Positions 26,989 through 34,606 of a stretch of 34,606 bases of DNA are shown here, piece by piece. Both the position numbers and the translations under genes were made by a program. Source of the DNA: CAZXVW01 sp964644025 (GTDB lineage: Bacteria > Acidobacteriota > Terriglobia > Bryobacterales > Bryobacteraceae); NCBI GenBank assembly GCA_964644025.1, contig CAZXVW010000023.1:1-34606 (forward strand), read 5' to 3'. Under the pieces are notes generated by a model. It did not search any database. It saw nothing but the letters and a program-made list of their open reading frames with translations, and had not been told where the DNA came from. How positions within the stretch are numbered: position 1 is the stretch's first letter; each line of letters opens with the position of its first letter.

Positions 26989-27798
26989 ATGTTCATTCGC
27001 CCAATGGTCGCCGGAGTTGGTCTCCTCTGTCTGCTGGCCGCTCAGGAGAGCGCTCCGCCGGACGCTTCCGGGGTCCGGCCTCGGCCCGGCAGCGATTCCG
27101 CTCCAGGATATTACGTGCTCGAGCCTGGGACCCGCATCCCGCTCAGCATGATTAACAGCATCAGCACCAAGCACGCGGCGGTCGGCGACCGGATTTACCT
27201 GGAAACGGTTTTCCCGATCCTGTCCGACGGCCGGATCGTGATCCCTCCCGGTAGCTACGTGGCCGGAACCGTGACCAGCGTCAAGAGGCCGGGCCGCGTC
27301 CGCGGCCGCGGGCAATTGTACGTCCGCTTCGATTCGCTGACCCTGCCGAACGGAGTAACCCGTGATTTTCGCGCGCGGATCGGAAGCCTGGACGGCCGGG
27401 CGGACGAGGAACTGGACCGCGAGGAGGGCACGGTGCGCAGCGAGGGCAATAAGGCCGGCGACGCCCGCACCGTCGGCGAAGCCGCGGCGGCCGGTGCCTC
27501 GGCCGGCACCATCGCGGGCGCCATTGGCGGCAACGCGGGCATGGGCGCCGGCATCGGCGCAGCAGCCGGCGCCACGGCCGGACTCGTCGGCGTGCTGCTG
27601 TCGCGCGGTCCGGATGCCATCCTCGCCAAGGGAACCACGCTGGAGATGGTTCTGGATCGTCCGCTGCGCTTCACCGAGCAAGAGCTGGATTTTGGCAACA
27701 ACTTTCGCCGGGCGCCACGCCATTCCGACGGTGGCCCCCTTCCCAACACGAAAAAGCACCGCTCTCTGCCGCTGCCTGGACGCCGCCTCCCGCGTTGA
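26989..27798 (+). CDS. Secreted VirB10/TrbI-like beta-domain protein with glycine zipper
   Basis: This encodes 269 residues with AGGAGGG upstream and a short signal sequence (MFIRPMVAGVGLLCLLAA). Residues about 40-130 read YVLEPGTRIPLSMINSISTK, then GDRIYLETVFPILSDGRIVI and PPGSYVAGTVTSVKRPGRVR. This resembles the beta-barrel domain of TrbI/VirB10 and related proteins that bind or span the outer membrane. Residues about 167-205 form a glycine zipper (AGTIAGAIGGNAGMGAGIGA), a membrane-associating helix pair. A basic tail ends the protein. No conjugation genes are nearby, so a conjugative role is unlikely; envelope structure is the inference. Lone homologues of this type occur in Acidobacteria. 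Confidence 0.75.
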   Translation: MFIRPMVAGVGLLCLLAAQESAPPDASGVRPRPGSDSAPGYYVLEPGTRIPLSMINSISTKHAAVGDRIYLETVFPILSDGRIVIPPGSYVAGTVTSVKRPGRVRGRGQLYVRFDSLTLPNGVTRDFRARIGSLDGRADEELDREEGTVRSEGNKAGDARTVGEAAAAGASAGTIAGAIGGNAGMGAGIGAAAGATAGLVGVLLSRGPDAILAKGTTLEMVLDRPLRFTEQELDFGNNFRRAPRHSDGGPLPNTKKHRSLPLPGRRLPR

Positions 27799-28009
27799 AC
27801 CGAGGCGCCGCGGCGCCAGCCGGCCTGAAACCATCGTCGCGCCGACGGGCCCGGCGGAAACACAACCCCTTCCAATTCAACACGATAGTAGGATAAACCC
27901 AACGTACCAGCCCGTTTGTCTCAGTTTCCTGGAGTGGCAGTACTACCGGGAATTAAGCCGCCAGACCTATTCTCATCTCTCTCGCCTGCCGATAGAATGA
28001 CTGCCAGAG

Positions 28010-29479
28010 ATGGATTTAGGAGCGCTCGAAGTACAAATCTTTGTCAGCCTGACGCTGGTTCTCGGCGCCGTCTTCGTTGCCTTGCTCTGCGACTTTCTGA
28101 AAGGAAACAACGAGTGGCTCAGAGAACGGAACATTGAACTGGCGGTGCGTCAGCAGGAGCGGGAGCGCCTCAAAAGAGAGTCCCAGCCGGCCAGTGCACC
28201 GCCCGCGGCGCCGCCCGTTCGCCACCGGCACAACGCCGCATCGCCGGGCTGCACTCCGCTGGTTGCGCCTCCCGCCGCCCCTCCGGCCGCCGGGGCTGGT
28301 GCGGCTGGCGAAGCCCCCGCTCAAGGAGTGTCCTGGGCGACGGAAGAAGAACAGGAGACAGTGGAGGAGATGGCCGAACGAATCCGGAGCCGCGCAAACA
28401 GGCACGCGCCCCGCGATGAAGAGGAGGAGGAAGAGGAGCCGGATCCCGGCGAGAATTCTGGGCCGGCGGCCCTGGCTTCCGGCCGCGGACCGGCTGCCGG
28501 AACAGGCTCCGGCTATCCGGAGCAGGATGCAGCTCCTCCGTCCTCGGCGCCCGGTTCCGCCGAGACCGATTCCAGCAATGAGCGCCTTCCCTTGTCGATT
28601 CACGCGAAGGTTACTCCCATCGATGTGGTTGCCGCCGAACGGGCCGCCGGTTCCGAAGCCTTGCGGTTAGCCAGCGAACTGGAACACGTCGCCGGGATGG
28701 CCGCTGCCGGAGTTGAGGACGCCGCCGAACAGGAACATCCCATTGAAACCGAATCCCCGGAGGCAGAGGCAGAAGAGCCGGTCGCCGGCGTCGACCCGAA
28801 GCTCGAATCTGCTCAATCGGAGCCGCCTTCGGAGTCTGCCGAGGCTGAAGCACCCGTAGAATCTGCCGCGATGGAGAACCTGCCCACCGCGCCTTCGCCC
28901 TCCGAAGACCGGGAAGAAACCGGCGTGCCGGCTGCCTCGCTGGACGCCGGAGCGGAACCAGCAGACGTCGATGAGTCCAAGGCTGGGGCCAGGATTCCCG
29001 CACCGGATTTGCCGGCCGGCTTCCACCCTTATTGCGAACTTTCGCGAGCGGCTGGCGCCAGCAAACCTTTTCATGGCACTATCGTCTCGATTGGGGTAAA
29101 GCTGCCCGATCAGGACTCTGCCGGAGGGGTGAACCCCGATGCACTCGCCGAGGTCACCGAGCTGATCCAATCGCTGCTGGAGGCGGACGATTTCGCTTGC
29201 CGGAGCCCGGAGGACGAGTTCCTGCTCATTATTCCCCGGCAGCGCGGGGCATCCGTGCAAAGACGCCTCCAACGTATCTCCGAACGCTTGTGGGACTACC
29301 AGATCCGGTCGGTGGGAACCCAGGCGGTCATGTTTACCTGGGGGGCCGCGGAAATATCCGGCGAACCACTGGATGAGGCCGTGGCATCGGCCCGCGAGCG
29401 CATGCGCCAGACCCAGCGCACCCGCCTGAAGGCTTCGTCTGAGATTCACCACTACCAGCGCCGGGCGGCCAACGATTAG
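28010..29479 (+). CDS. Membrane-anchored protein with acidic linker and degenerate GGDEF-like domain
   Basis: This encodes 489 residues. A single N-terminal transmembrane helix (about 8-27, VQIFVSLTLVLGAVFVALL) is followed by a charged stretch (about 35-55). A linker of roughly 290 residues rich in Ala, Pro and Glu follows, with a run of eight acidic residues near 135. The C-terminal region (about 345-480) follows the diguanylate-cyclase pattern: GTIVSIGVKLPDQDS, ADDFACRSPEDEFLLIIP in place of R-GGDEF-xxxx (about 398-403), RLQRISERLWDY, and a final ASARERMRQTQRT matching the terminal helix. The active GG is replaced by SP, so it is probably not a cyclase but may bind a nucleotide or act as a scaffold. 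The ATG lacks a good ribosome site; TAGAAT at 27993-27998 lies 11 nt before it. Confidence 0.75.
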   Translation: MDLGALEVQIFVSLTLVLGAVFVALLCDFLKGNNEWLRERNIELAVRQQERERLKRESQPASAPPAAPPVRHRHNAASPGCTPLVAPPAAPPAAGAGAAGEAPAQGVSWATEEEQETVEEMAERIRSRANRHAPRDEEEEEEEPDPGENSGPAALASGRGPAAGTGSGYPEQDAAPPSSAPGSAETDSSNERLPLSIHAKVTPIDVVAAERAAGSEALRLASELEHVAGMAAAGVEDAAEQEHPIETESPEAEAEEPVAGVDPKLESAQSEPPSESAEAEAPVESAAMENLPTAPSPSEDREETGVPAASLDAGAEPADVDESKAGARIPAPDLPAGFHPYCELSRAAGASKPFHGTIVSIGVKLPDQDSAGGVNPDALAEVTELIQSLLEADDFACRSPEDEFLLIIPRQRGASVQRRLQRISERLWDYQIRSVGTQAVMFTWGAAEISGEPLDEAVASARERMRQTQRTRLKASSEIHHYQRRAAND

Positions 29480-29524
29480 CTCCTGGCGTCCTTTCCCACT
29501 TTCCACTGTCCGGCGCCTTCCCGC

Positions 29525-29554
29525 TTGTCGCCGGGCGGACCGGCGCGCTACACT
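29525..29554 (+). promoter_or_regulatory. Promoter candidate for the FAD oxidoreductase
   Basis: TTGTCG (29525-29530) and TACACT (29549-29554) are 18 nt apart, 32 nt before the ATG at 29587. GAAGGAGAGG just upstream of the ATG supplies the ribosome site. Confidence 0.45.
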
Positions 29555-29586
29555 CACAGCGTCAGCACCCTAGAAGGAGAGGAAGA

Positions 29587-31053
29587 ATGAACCGGCGGGA
29601 TTTCTCCAGGCAAGTCTTGATGGTCGGCGGCGCCGCGCGGGCTGGACGCGCCGGTGCGGTCCCACGCCAAACCGCAACCCGGTCCCGGGACTTTTATGAG
29701 GAACCAGCCAGAAAACTGCCGGCCCGCAGCTTTGACGTGGTCGTGGCCGGCGGAGGGACGGCCGGCGTGGTGGCGGCCCTGGCGGCGGCGCGCCAGGGCG
29801 TAAAGACGATGCTCATCGAAGCCAAGGGTTATCCCGGGGGCACCGTTACGGAAGGCGGCACCGCCTTGCACAGCTTCTACAACTTGTGGAAAGCCTTCCC
29901 CGGCGTCAAGAAGCGCCAGGTGGTTCGTGGCATCCCCCAGCAAATTGTCGACCGCCTGCTGGCAGCCGGCGGCACGTCCGGTCACGCGGAGATGCTCAAG
30001 GGCTACGATTACGATTCGGTCTGCACCGCCATCGACACCGAGATCTACAAGCTCGTCGTCTTCGAGATGCTCGCCGAAGCCGGCGTCTTCGTCGGTGTCA
30101 ACACCTTGCTGGTCGGCGCCATTCGCGACGGCTCGCGGCTCGGCGGCGTCATCACCGAAAGCCGCTCCGGGCGCGAGGCGATCCGGGCCGCTGCGTTCGT
30201 CGATTGCACGGCTTACGGCGATCTGGCCGCCCACGCCGGCGCCCGCTACACCGAGCCCAACGACTACGCCGTGTGCAACAGCATCGGCCTGGCCAACGTG
30301 AGCGTTGAGAAGCTTTACGAGTTTCTCAATTCCCGCGACGCCGTCAGCCAGTACGCCGAAGGCCTCCGCGACGGCCGCCCGGGGCAGATCGTCCGGCTGC
30401 AAGGGCGGATGGCGAAGCTACCCGCCGGCTTCCGGGACGGCGCACGGAAGATCGGCATGTCCATGGTCACCACCACCGTTCATGACAACTATTTCATGTT
30501 CATCAAGGTGAACATGAAGCTACCGGTGAGTCCGACCAACCGGGATGCGGTGGCCAGGGCGGAACTGGCGCTCCGCCAGCGGCAGGCCAAGGCCGTCGAA
30601 TTGTTCCGGAAGTACATCCCGGGGTGTGAAAAGGCGTTTATCGCCCGCACCAGTCCTTCATTGAATATCCGGCGCGGCCGGTGTGTCAGATGCGATTACG
30701 ACATTACTCTGTCCGACGTGCTCCAGGGGCGGCATTTCGACGATGACGTCTTCGTCTACGGCTTCCACGACGCCGCGCCCCGCTTCCAGGTCAAAAACGG
30801 CGGCACCTACGGGATCCCCTACCGGGCGCTGCGCGTGGCCGGCATCGACAATCTCCTGGCGGCCGGCATGATGATCACCTCGAACCACGATGCCCATATG
30901 TCCACCCGCAACACGGTGAGCTGCATGGGACAAGGACAGGCCGCCGGCACGGCCGCCGCCCTGTGCGCGAAAGCGAAATGCGGCACGCGGGCGCTTCCTT
31001 ACGCCGAGTTGCGGAAAACGCTGGAGGCCGGCGGCGTCTATTTCGAAACCTGA
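29587..31053 (+). CDS. Tat-type FAD-dependent oxidoreductase
   Basis: This encodes 488 residues with a strong AGGAGAGG upstream. MNRRDFSRQVLMVGG resembles a twin-arginine signal, although the hydrophobic segment is short. The FAD Rossmann motif is FDVVVAGGGTAGVVAALAAA, with GGGTAG at 55-60 and the ribose-binding glutamate E78. PGGTVTEGGTALHSFYN, FVDCTAYGDLAAHAGA and the C-terminal GIDNLLAAGMMITSNHDAHM place it in the FAD_oxidored (PF12831) group. The substrate is unknown; relatives sit beside sugar or glycan catabolic genes. No redox partner is adjacent. Export as a folded cofactor-bound protein fits the Tat-like signal. Confidence 0.9.
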   Translation: MNRRDFSRQVLMVGGAARAGRAGAVPRQTATRSRDFYEEPARKLPARSFDVVVAGGGTAGVVAALAAARQGVKTMLIEAKGYPGGTVTEGGTALHSFYNLWKAFPGVKKRQVVRGIPQQIVDRLLAAGGTSGHAEMLKGYDYDSVCTAIDTEIYKLVVFEMLAEAGVFVGVNTLLVGAIRDGSRLGGVITESRSGREAIRAAAFVDCTAYGDLAAHAGARYTEPNDYAVCNSIGLANVSVEKLYEFLNSRDAVSQYAEGLRDGRPGQIVRLQGRMAKLPAGFRDGARKIGMSMVTTTVHDNYFMFIKVNMKLPVSPTNRDAVARAELALRQRQAKAVELFRKYIPGCEKAFIARTSPSLNIRRGRCVRCDYDITLSDVLQGRHFDDDVFVYGFHDAAPRFQVKNGGTYGIPYRALRVAGIDNLLAAGMMITSNHDAHMSTRNTVSCMGQGQAAGTAAALCAKAKCGTRALPYAELRKTLEAGGVYFET

Positions 31054-31157
31054 ACCCCGCCGGGCCGCCCGCACCTTCATCGGCCACCGCCCGTTCCGGC
31101 CCCGGAACCTCCCTTGCTTCCGCCGCCGGCAGGCTTCGGCCCGGCCACCACCGCGGC

Positions 31158-31334
31158 TCAGCTCTTGGAAACCCGCCGGTTCCGGCGAGCCGGTTTGGCC
31201 GCCTGAAGCGGAGGCCGGAGAGCGGAATCCTTCAGCGGCTGGTCGCAGTGGATGCAGCGAGCCCTCCAGGCGGGCGTGTAAAGGTGGCACTTCCCGCAGG
31301 CTATCTGTTCAATCGGCTTGGCCGAAGTTGCCAT
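31158..31334 (-). CDS. Small zinc-ribbon protein
   Basis: A 58-residue protein from ATG 31334, preceded by AAAGGA about 9 nt upstream. Two cysteine pairs, C13-G-K-C16 and C27-I-H-C30, spaced by ten residues, form a zinc ribbon. A basic tail (KPARRNRRVSKS) follows. A longer in-frame start at 31541 exists but has composition unlike the ribbon and no ribosome site. It has no transmembrane segment. Its function is unknown; nucleic-acid or protein binding is inferred from the ribbon and basic tail. It converges with the FAD oxidoreductase gene and is divergent from the LysR regulator. Confidence 0.65.
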   Translation of the reverse strand: MATSAKPIEQIACGKCHLYTPAWRARCIHCDQPLKDSALRPPLQAAKPARRNRRVSKS

Positions 31335-31543
31335 GACTGTTTTCCTTTCACCCTCACTGAGCAGTTCGGTGCCGGGATGGCCTCCCCATAACGGGAAACT
31401 TTGTCCCCCGTGCCGGCGCCACTTCGGCGGGGAGGCTCCCGTGCGACGGGACAGCCACATCGCTGGCATCCCGCCTGCCGGCGAGCCCCGGCATTCCCGA
31501 GGCCCTGTTTCCACCATAGAGCATCGGGAACTGATTAACAAAT

Positions 31544-31574
31544 AGAAAATTAAGCATTGATATATAGATTTTCT
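31544..31574. promoter_or_regulatory. Operator-like inverted repeat over the LysR promoter
   Basis: AGAAAAT (31544-31550) and ATTTTCT (31568-31574) are perfect mirror arms 17 nt apart that straddle the -35 box. The position suits self-control by the LysR protein encoded downstream, possibly also controlling the divergent zinc-ribbon gene. Confidence 0.45.
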
Positions 31575-31585
31575 CGAACTATACT
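31557..31585 (+). promoter_or_regulatory. Consensus-like sigma-70 promoter of the NhaR-like regulator
   Basis: TTGATA (31557-31562) and TATACT (31580-31585) are exactly 17 nt apart. The expected start of transcription, 7 nt after the -10 box, falls on the GTG at 31592, predicting a leaderless mRNA. Confidence 0.65.
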
Positions 31586-31591
31586 GAACCC

Positions 31592-32494
31592 GTGATCTGG
31601 CTGAACTACCACCATCTGTACTATTTCTGGGTCGTCGCCCGGGAGGGCACCCTGACCGCTGCTTCGAAAAAGTTGCGCCTGGCGCAGCCGACCGTCTCAG
31701 CCCAGGTGCGGGCGCTGGAAAAGACCCTCGGGCATAAGCTCTTCCGCCGGGTGGGCCGCAACCTGGCGCTCACCGACACCGGTCGCGTGGTTTACCGCTA
31801 CGCCGGGGACATCTTCTCTCTGGGCGAGGAATTGCTCTCTGCGCTCGAACAGGAGCCGGCCCCCGATCGGCGCGTGCGCCTCCGCGTCGGCATCGCCGAC
31901 GTGTTATCCAAGCAGGCGGCCTACCGGATTCTTCAGCCGGTACTGAAGCCTCCCGGACGCGTGAACCTGATCTGCTACGAGGGTAAGCCCACGCCGCTGC
32001 TGGCCCGGCTCGCGGTGAACGAACTGGATCTGGTCCTTTCCGATTCACCGGTGGGACCGGAAGCAAAGCTCAAAGCCTTCAATCACCTGCTCGGCGTCTC
32101 CCCGGTCTCTGTCTTCGCCCCGCGCGCGCTGGCCGCCCGGTACCGCCGGGGCTTCCCCGCCTCGCTCGACCGGGCTCCCCTGCTGCTGCCTACCGAAAAC
32201 ACCTCCCTCCGGCGTTCGCTGGAGCTGTGGTTTATGAAGCTGGGAATCCGGCCCACGGTGATCGCCGAGTTCGAGGACATTGCTTTGCTCAAAGTTTTCG
32301 CCCAGGCGGGTCACGGGCTGTTCGCCGCATCGGCCATCATTGAGGAGGAGACCGAGCGGAAATACAACGTCCGCGTCGTCGGACGTCCCGCCGCGGTCAA
32401 GGAGCAGTATTTCGCCATTTCGGTCGAGCGTAAGCTGAAGCACCCCGGTGTGGTGGCCATCGTCGAGGCCGCCCGGCGGGAAATCTTCGCGTGA
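31592..32494 (+). CDS. NhaR-like LysR-family transcriptional regulator
   Basis: This encodes 300 residues from GTG 31592. The opening MIWLNYHHLYYFWVVAREG matches the characteristic N-terminus of NhaR-type regulators, which supports this start despite the lack of any ribosome site. The helix-turn-helix covers about 19-45 (TAASKKLRLAQPTVSAQVRA). The effector domain runs from about 90 to 290. NhaR activates sodium/proton antiport genes in enterobacteria, but no antiporter lies here; related proteins are common regulators of unknown range. The gene has a consensus promoter and dyad immediately upstream, and is followed by leuA, whose upstream region carries a second dyad. Control of leuA or of itself is inferred, not shown. 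Confidence 0.9.
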   Translation: MIWLNYHHLYYFWVVAREGTLTAASKKLRLAQPTVSAQVRALEKTLGHKLFRRVGRNLALTDTGRVVYRYAGDIFSLGEELLSALEQEPAPDRRVRLRVGIADVLSKQAAYRILQPVLKPPGRVNLICYEGKPTPLLARLAVNELDLVLSDSPVGPEAKLKAFNHLLGVSPVSVFAPRALAARYRRGFPASLDRAPLLLPTENTSLRRSLELWFMKLGIRPTVIAEFEDIALLKVFAQAGHGLFAASAIIEEETERKYNVRVVGRPAAVKEQYFAISVERKLKHPGVVAIVEAARREIFA

Positions 32495-32553
32495 ACCAGC
32501 ACACCGGGCCCCCAATACTTGTTTGCCGATACAATACAATCGCAACCGTATAT

Positions 32554-32573
32554 TAATAGCGCTTATGCTATTA
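32554..32573. promoter_or_regulatory. Operator-like dyad upstream of leuA
   Basis: TAATAGC and GCTATTA pair perfectly around a 6-base centre. The site is 33 nt upstream of the leuA -35 box, a normal location for a LysR-type activator. It begins with T and ends with A, but a clean T-N11-A core is not proven. Confidence 0.45.
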
Positions 32574-32606
32574 GCGTTGCTTACGTGAGGCTCTTCGTTT
32601 ATAAAT

Positions 32607-32635
32607 TTGACAAATCTACAGACCGGACTGATAAT
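32607..32635 (+). promoter_or_regulatory. Consensus sigma-70 promoter of leuA
   Basis: TTGACA (32607-32612), a perfect -35 hexamer, is 17 nt from GATAAT (32630-32635). Transcription should start near 32642, giving an 82-nt leader. The surrounding 32530-32640 is clearly AT-rich. Confidence 0.75.
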
Positions 32636-32642
32636 ACTCTTT

Positions 32643-32679
32643 GTGCCCGGGTCCGGAGCAACAGGCCGGCCCGGTGCAC
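32643..32679 (+). promoter_or_regulatory. 5'-leader hairpin of the leuA transcript
   Basis: Arms GTGC-CGGG-CCGG and CCGG-CCCG-GCAC (with small bulges) fold around the 9-base loop AGCAACAGG, starting at the predicted first base of the mRNA. No leucine-rich leader peptide is present, so it is not a classical attenuator; RNA protection or translation control are possibilities. Confidence 0.4.
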
Positions 32680-32723
32680 ATTTCCGAGTGCGAAAGCTTG
32701 TGAGACAGGAGCGTAGAGGTTGC

Positions 32724-33896
<1,173 letters not shown>

Positions 33897-33989
33897 GACG
33901 CCGGCGTCCGCCGCTTCCCGCCGGCCCGCAACCCGGTTCCGGCGGCGTTTCCACGGCCGCGTCTGGTACAACAAACTAAGGCAAAAGCA

Positions 33990-34561
33990 ATGGAATTGAA
34001 TGTTCTTGTTCTGCCCGGCGACGGGATTGGCCCTGAGGTCACCACCGAGGCCGTACGCGTCCTCCGGCGCGTCGCCGACAACTATCACCACCAGCTCAAG
34101 CTCACCGAGGGCCTGCTCGGCGGCATCGCGATCCACCGGACGGGCACGCCGTTTCCCGAGGAGACTGCCCGGCTGGCCGCGGAGGCCGACGCCACGCTGC
34201 TCGGCGCCGTTGGCTTGCCGGAGTTCGATGAGGCCCCGCCGGAAAGGCGCCCGGAGAAGGGACTGCTGGGGCTTCGCAAGACCCTTGGCGTCTTCGCGAA
34301 CCTGCGCCCGGTGAAGGCTTACCCGGCGCTGCTCGATTCCTCACCCTTGAAGAACGATCGCGTCGAAGGCGTCGACCTGCTCGTTGTCCGCGAGCTGACC
34401 GGCGGCATCTACTATGGCACGCCGCGCCGCCTCGGCGACGACTCGGCCCTGAACACGATGAGCTACACGCGCCCGGAAATCGAGCGGGTCGCCCGCGTGG
34501 CCTTTCAGTTGGCGCGCAACCGGCGCCGGAAGCTCACCAGCGTGGACAAATCCAACGTGCT
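33990..34561 (+). CDS. leuB: 3-isopropylmalate dehydrogenase, cut off by the contig end
   Basis: From ATG 33990 about 190 residues are present of a usual 350-360. It oxidatively decarboxylates 3-isopropylmalate with NAD in leucine synthesis. MELNVLVLPGDGIGPEVTTE is the family N-terminus. LLGAVGLPEFD, GLLGLRKTLGVFANLRPVKA and VRELTGGIYYG are substrate and cofactor-site motifs. The chain reaches TSVDKSNVL, a conserved point, and then the sequence turns into adapter, so the apparent stop at 34581 is artificial. It lies 93 nt after leuA; a TACAAC at 33967-33972 offers a weak extra -10 box. Confidence 0.93.
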
Positions 34562-34606
34562 AGATCGGAAGAGCGTCGTGTAGGGAAAGAGTGTAGATCT
34601 CGGTGG
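34562..34606. other. Illumina sequencing adapter at the contig end
   Basis: The last 45 bases begin AGATCGGAAGAGCGTCGTGT and continue to GTAGATCTCGGTGG. This is the reverse complement of the Illumina universal paired-end adapter. It is not biological sequence and should be trimmed; it truncates leuB. Confidence 0.97.

Noticed and set aside
32607..32723. N-terminal extension of LeuA or a leucine leader peptide
   Set aside because: The segment overlaps the TTGACA promoter and lacks a run of leucine codons. The family N-terminus begins at 32724.

Overview
The window is a GC-rich stretch of a soil-type Acidobacteriota genome, most likely order Bryobacterales (Solibacter relatives). The main evidence is a free-standing secreted protein made of the TIGR03437 'Solibacter' domain, an Oar-like TonB-dependent receptor with an N-terminal carboxypeptidase-regulatory domain, several secreted sulfatases, and an N-anchored degenerate GGDEF protein. 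It is a draft metagenome-type scaffold: it carries a 100-N gap (24551-24650) and ends in 45 bases of Illumina adapter (34562-34606).

Left part (1-11.2 kb). A truncated secreted serine hydrolase runs leftward off the window. Next come a large secreted protein joining a beta-propeller-like region to a PHP/DUF3604-like metal site, a LysR regulator, a decayed PmoA-family (DUF6807) gene behind a secreted sulfatase (both leftward), an unrecognised secreted protein, and an M14 zinc carboxypeptidase-like enzyme. The following 0.5 kb gap holds a 14-bp tandem repeat and the 5' remnant of an integrase/transposase gene.

Middle part (11.7-24.5 kb). Seven rightward genes look like a polysaccharide-utilisation locus. 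An ECF sigma factor overlaps an anti-sigma factor with an unusually large extracytoplasmic part, followed 8 nt later by the TonB-dependent receptor. After a strong inverted repeat come two sulfatases of different types, a GH51-like alpha-L-arabinofuranosidase lipoprotein overlapping the second sulfatase, and a GH5-like hydrolase. The inferred job is sensing, importing and trimming a sulfated, arabinose-containing glycan. No SusD-like protein and no formylglycine-generating enzyme is visible here.

Right part (24.9-34.6 kb). MutY, the TIGR03437 protein, a VirB10/TrbI-like glycine-zipper protein, the degenerate GGDEF protein, a Tat-type FAD oxidoreductase, a 58-residue zinc-ribbon protein, an NhaR-like LysR regulator with a consensus promoter and probable leaderless mRNA, and then leuA and a cut-off leuB. 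The LeuA lacks the leucine-feedback domain, and its upstream region has a consensus promoter, an operator-like dyad and a 5'-leader hairpin.
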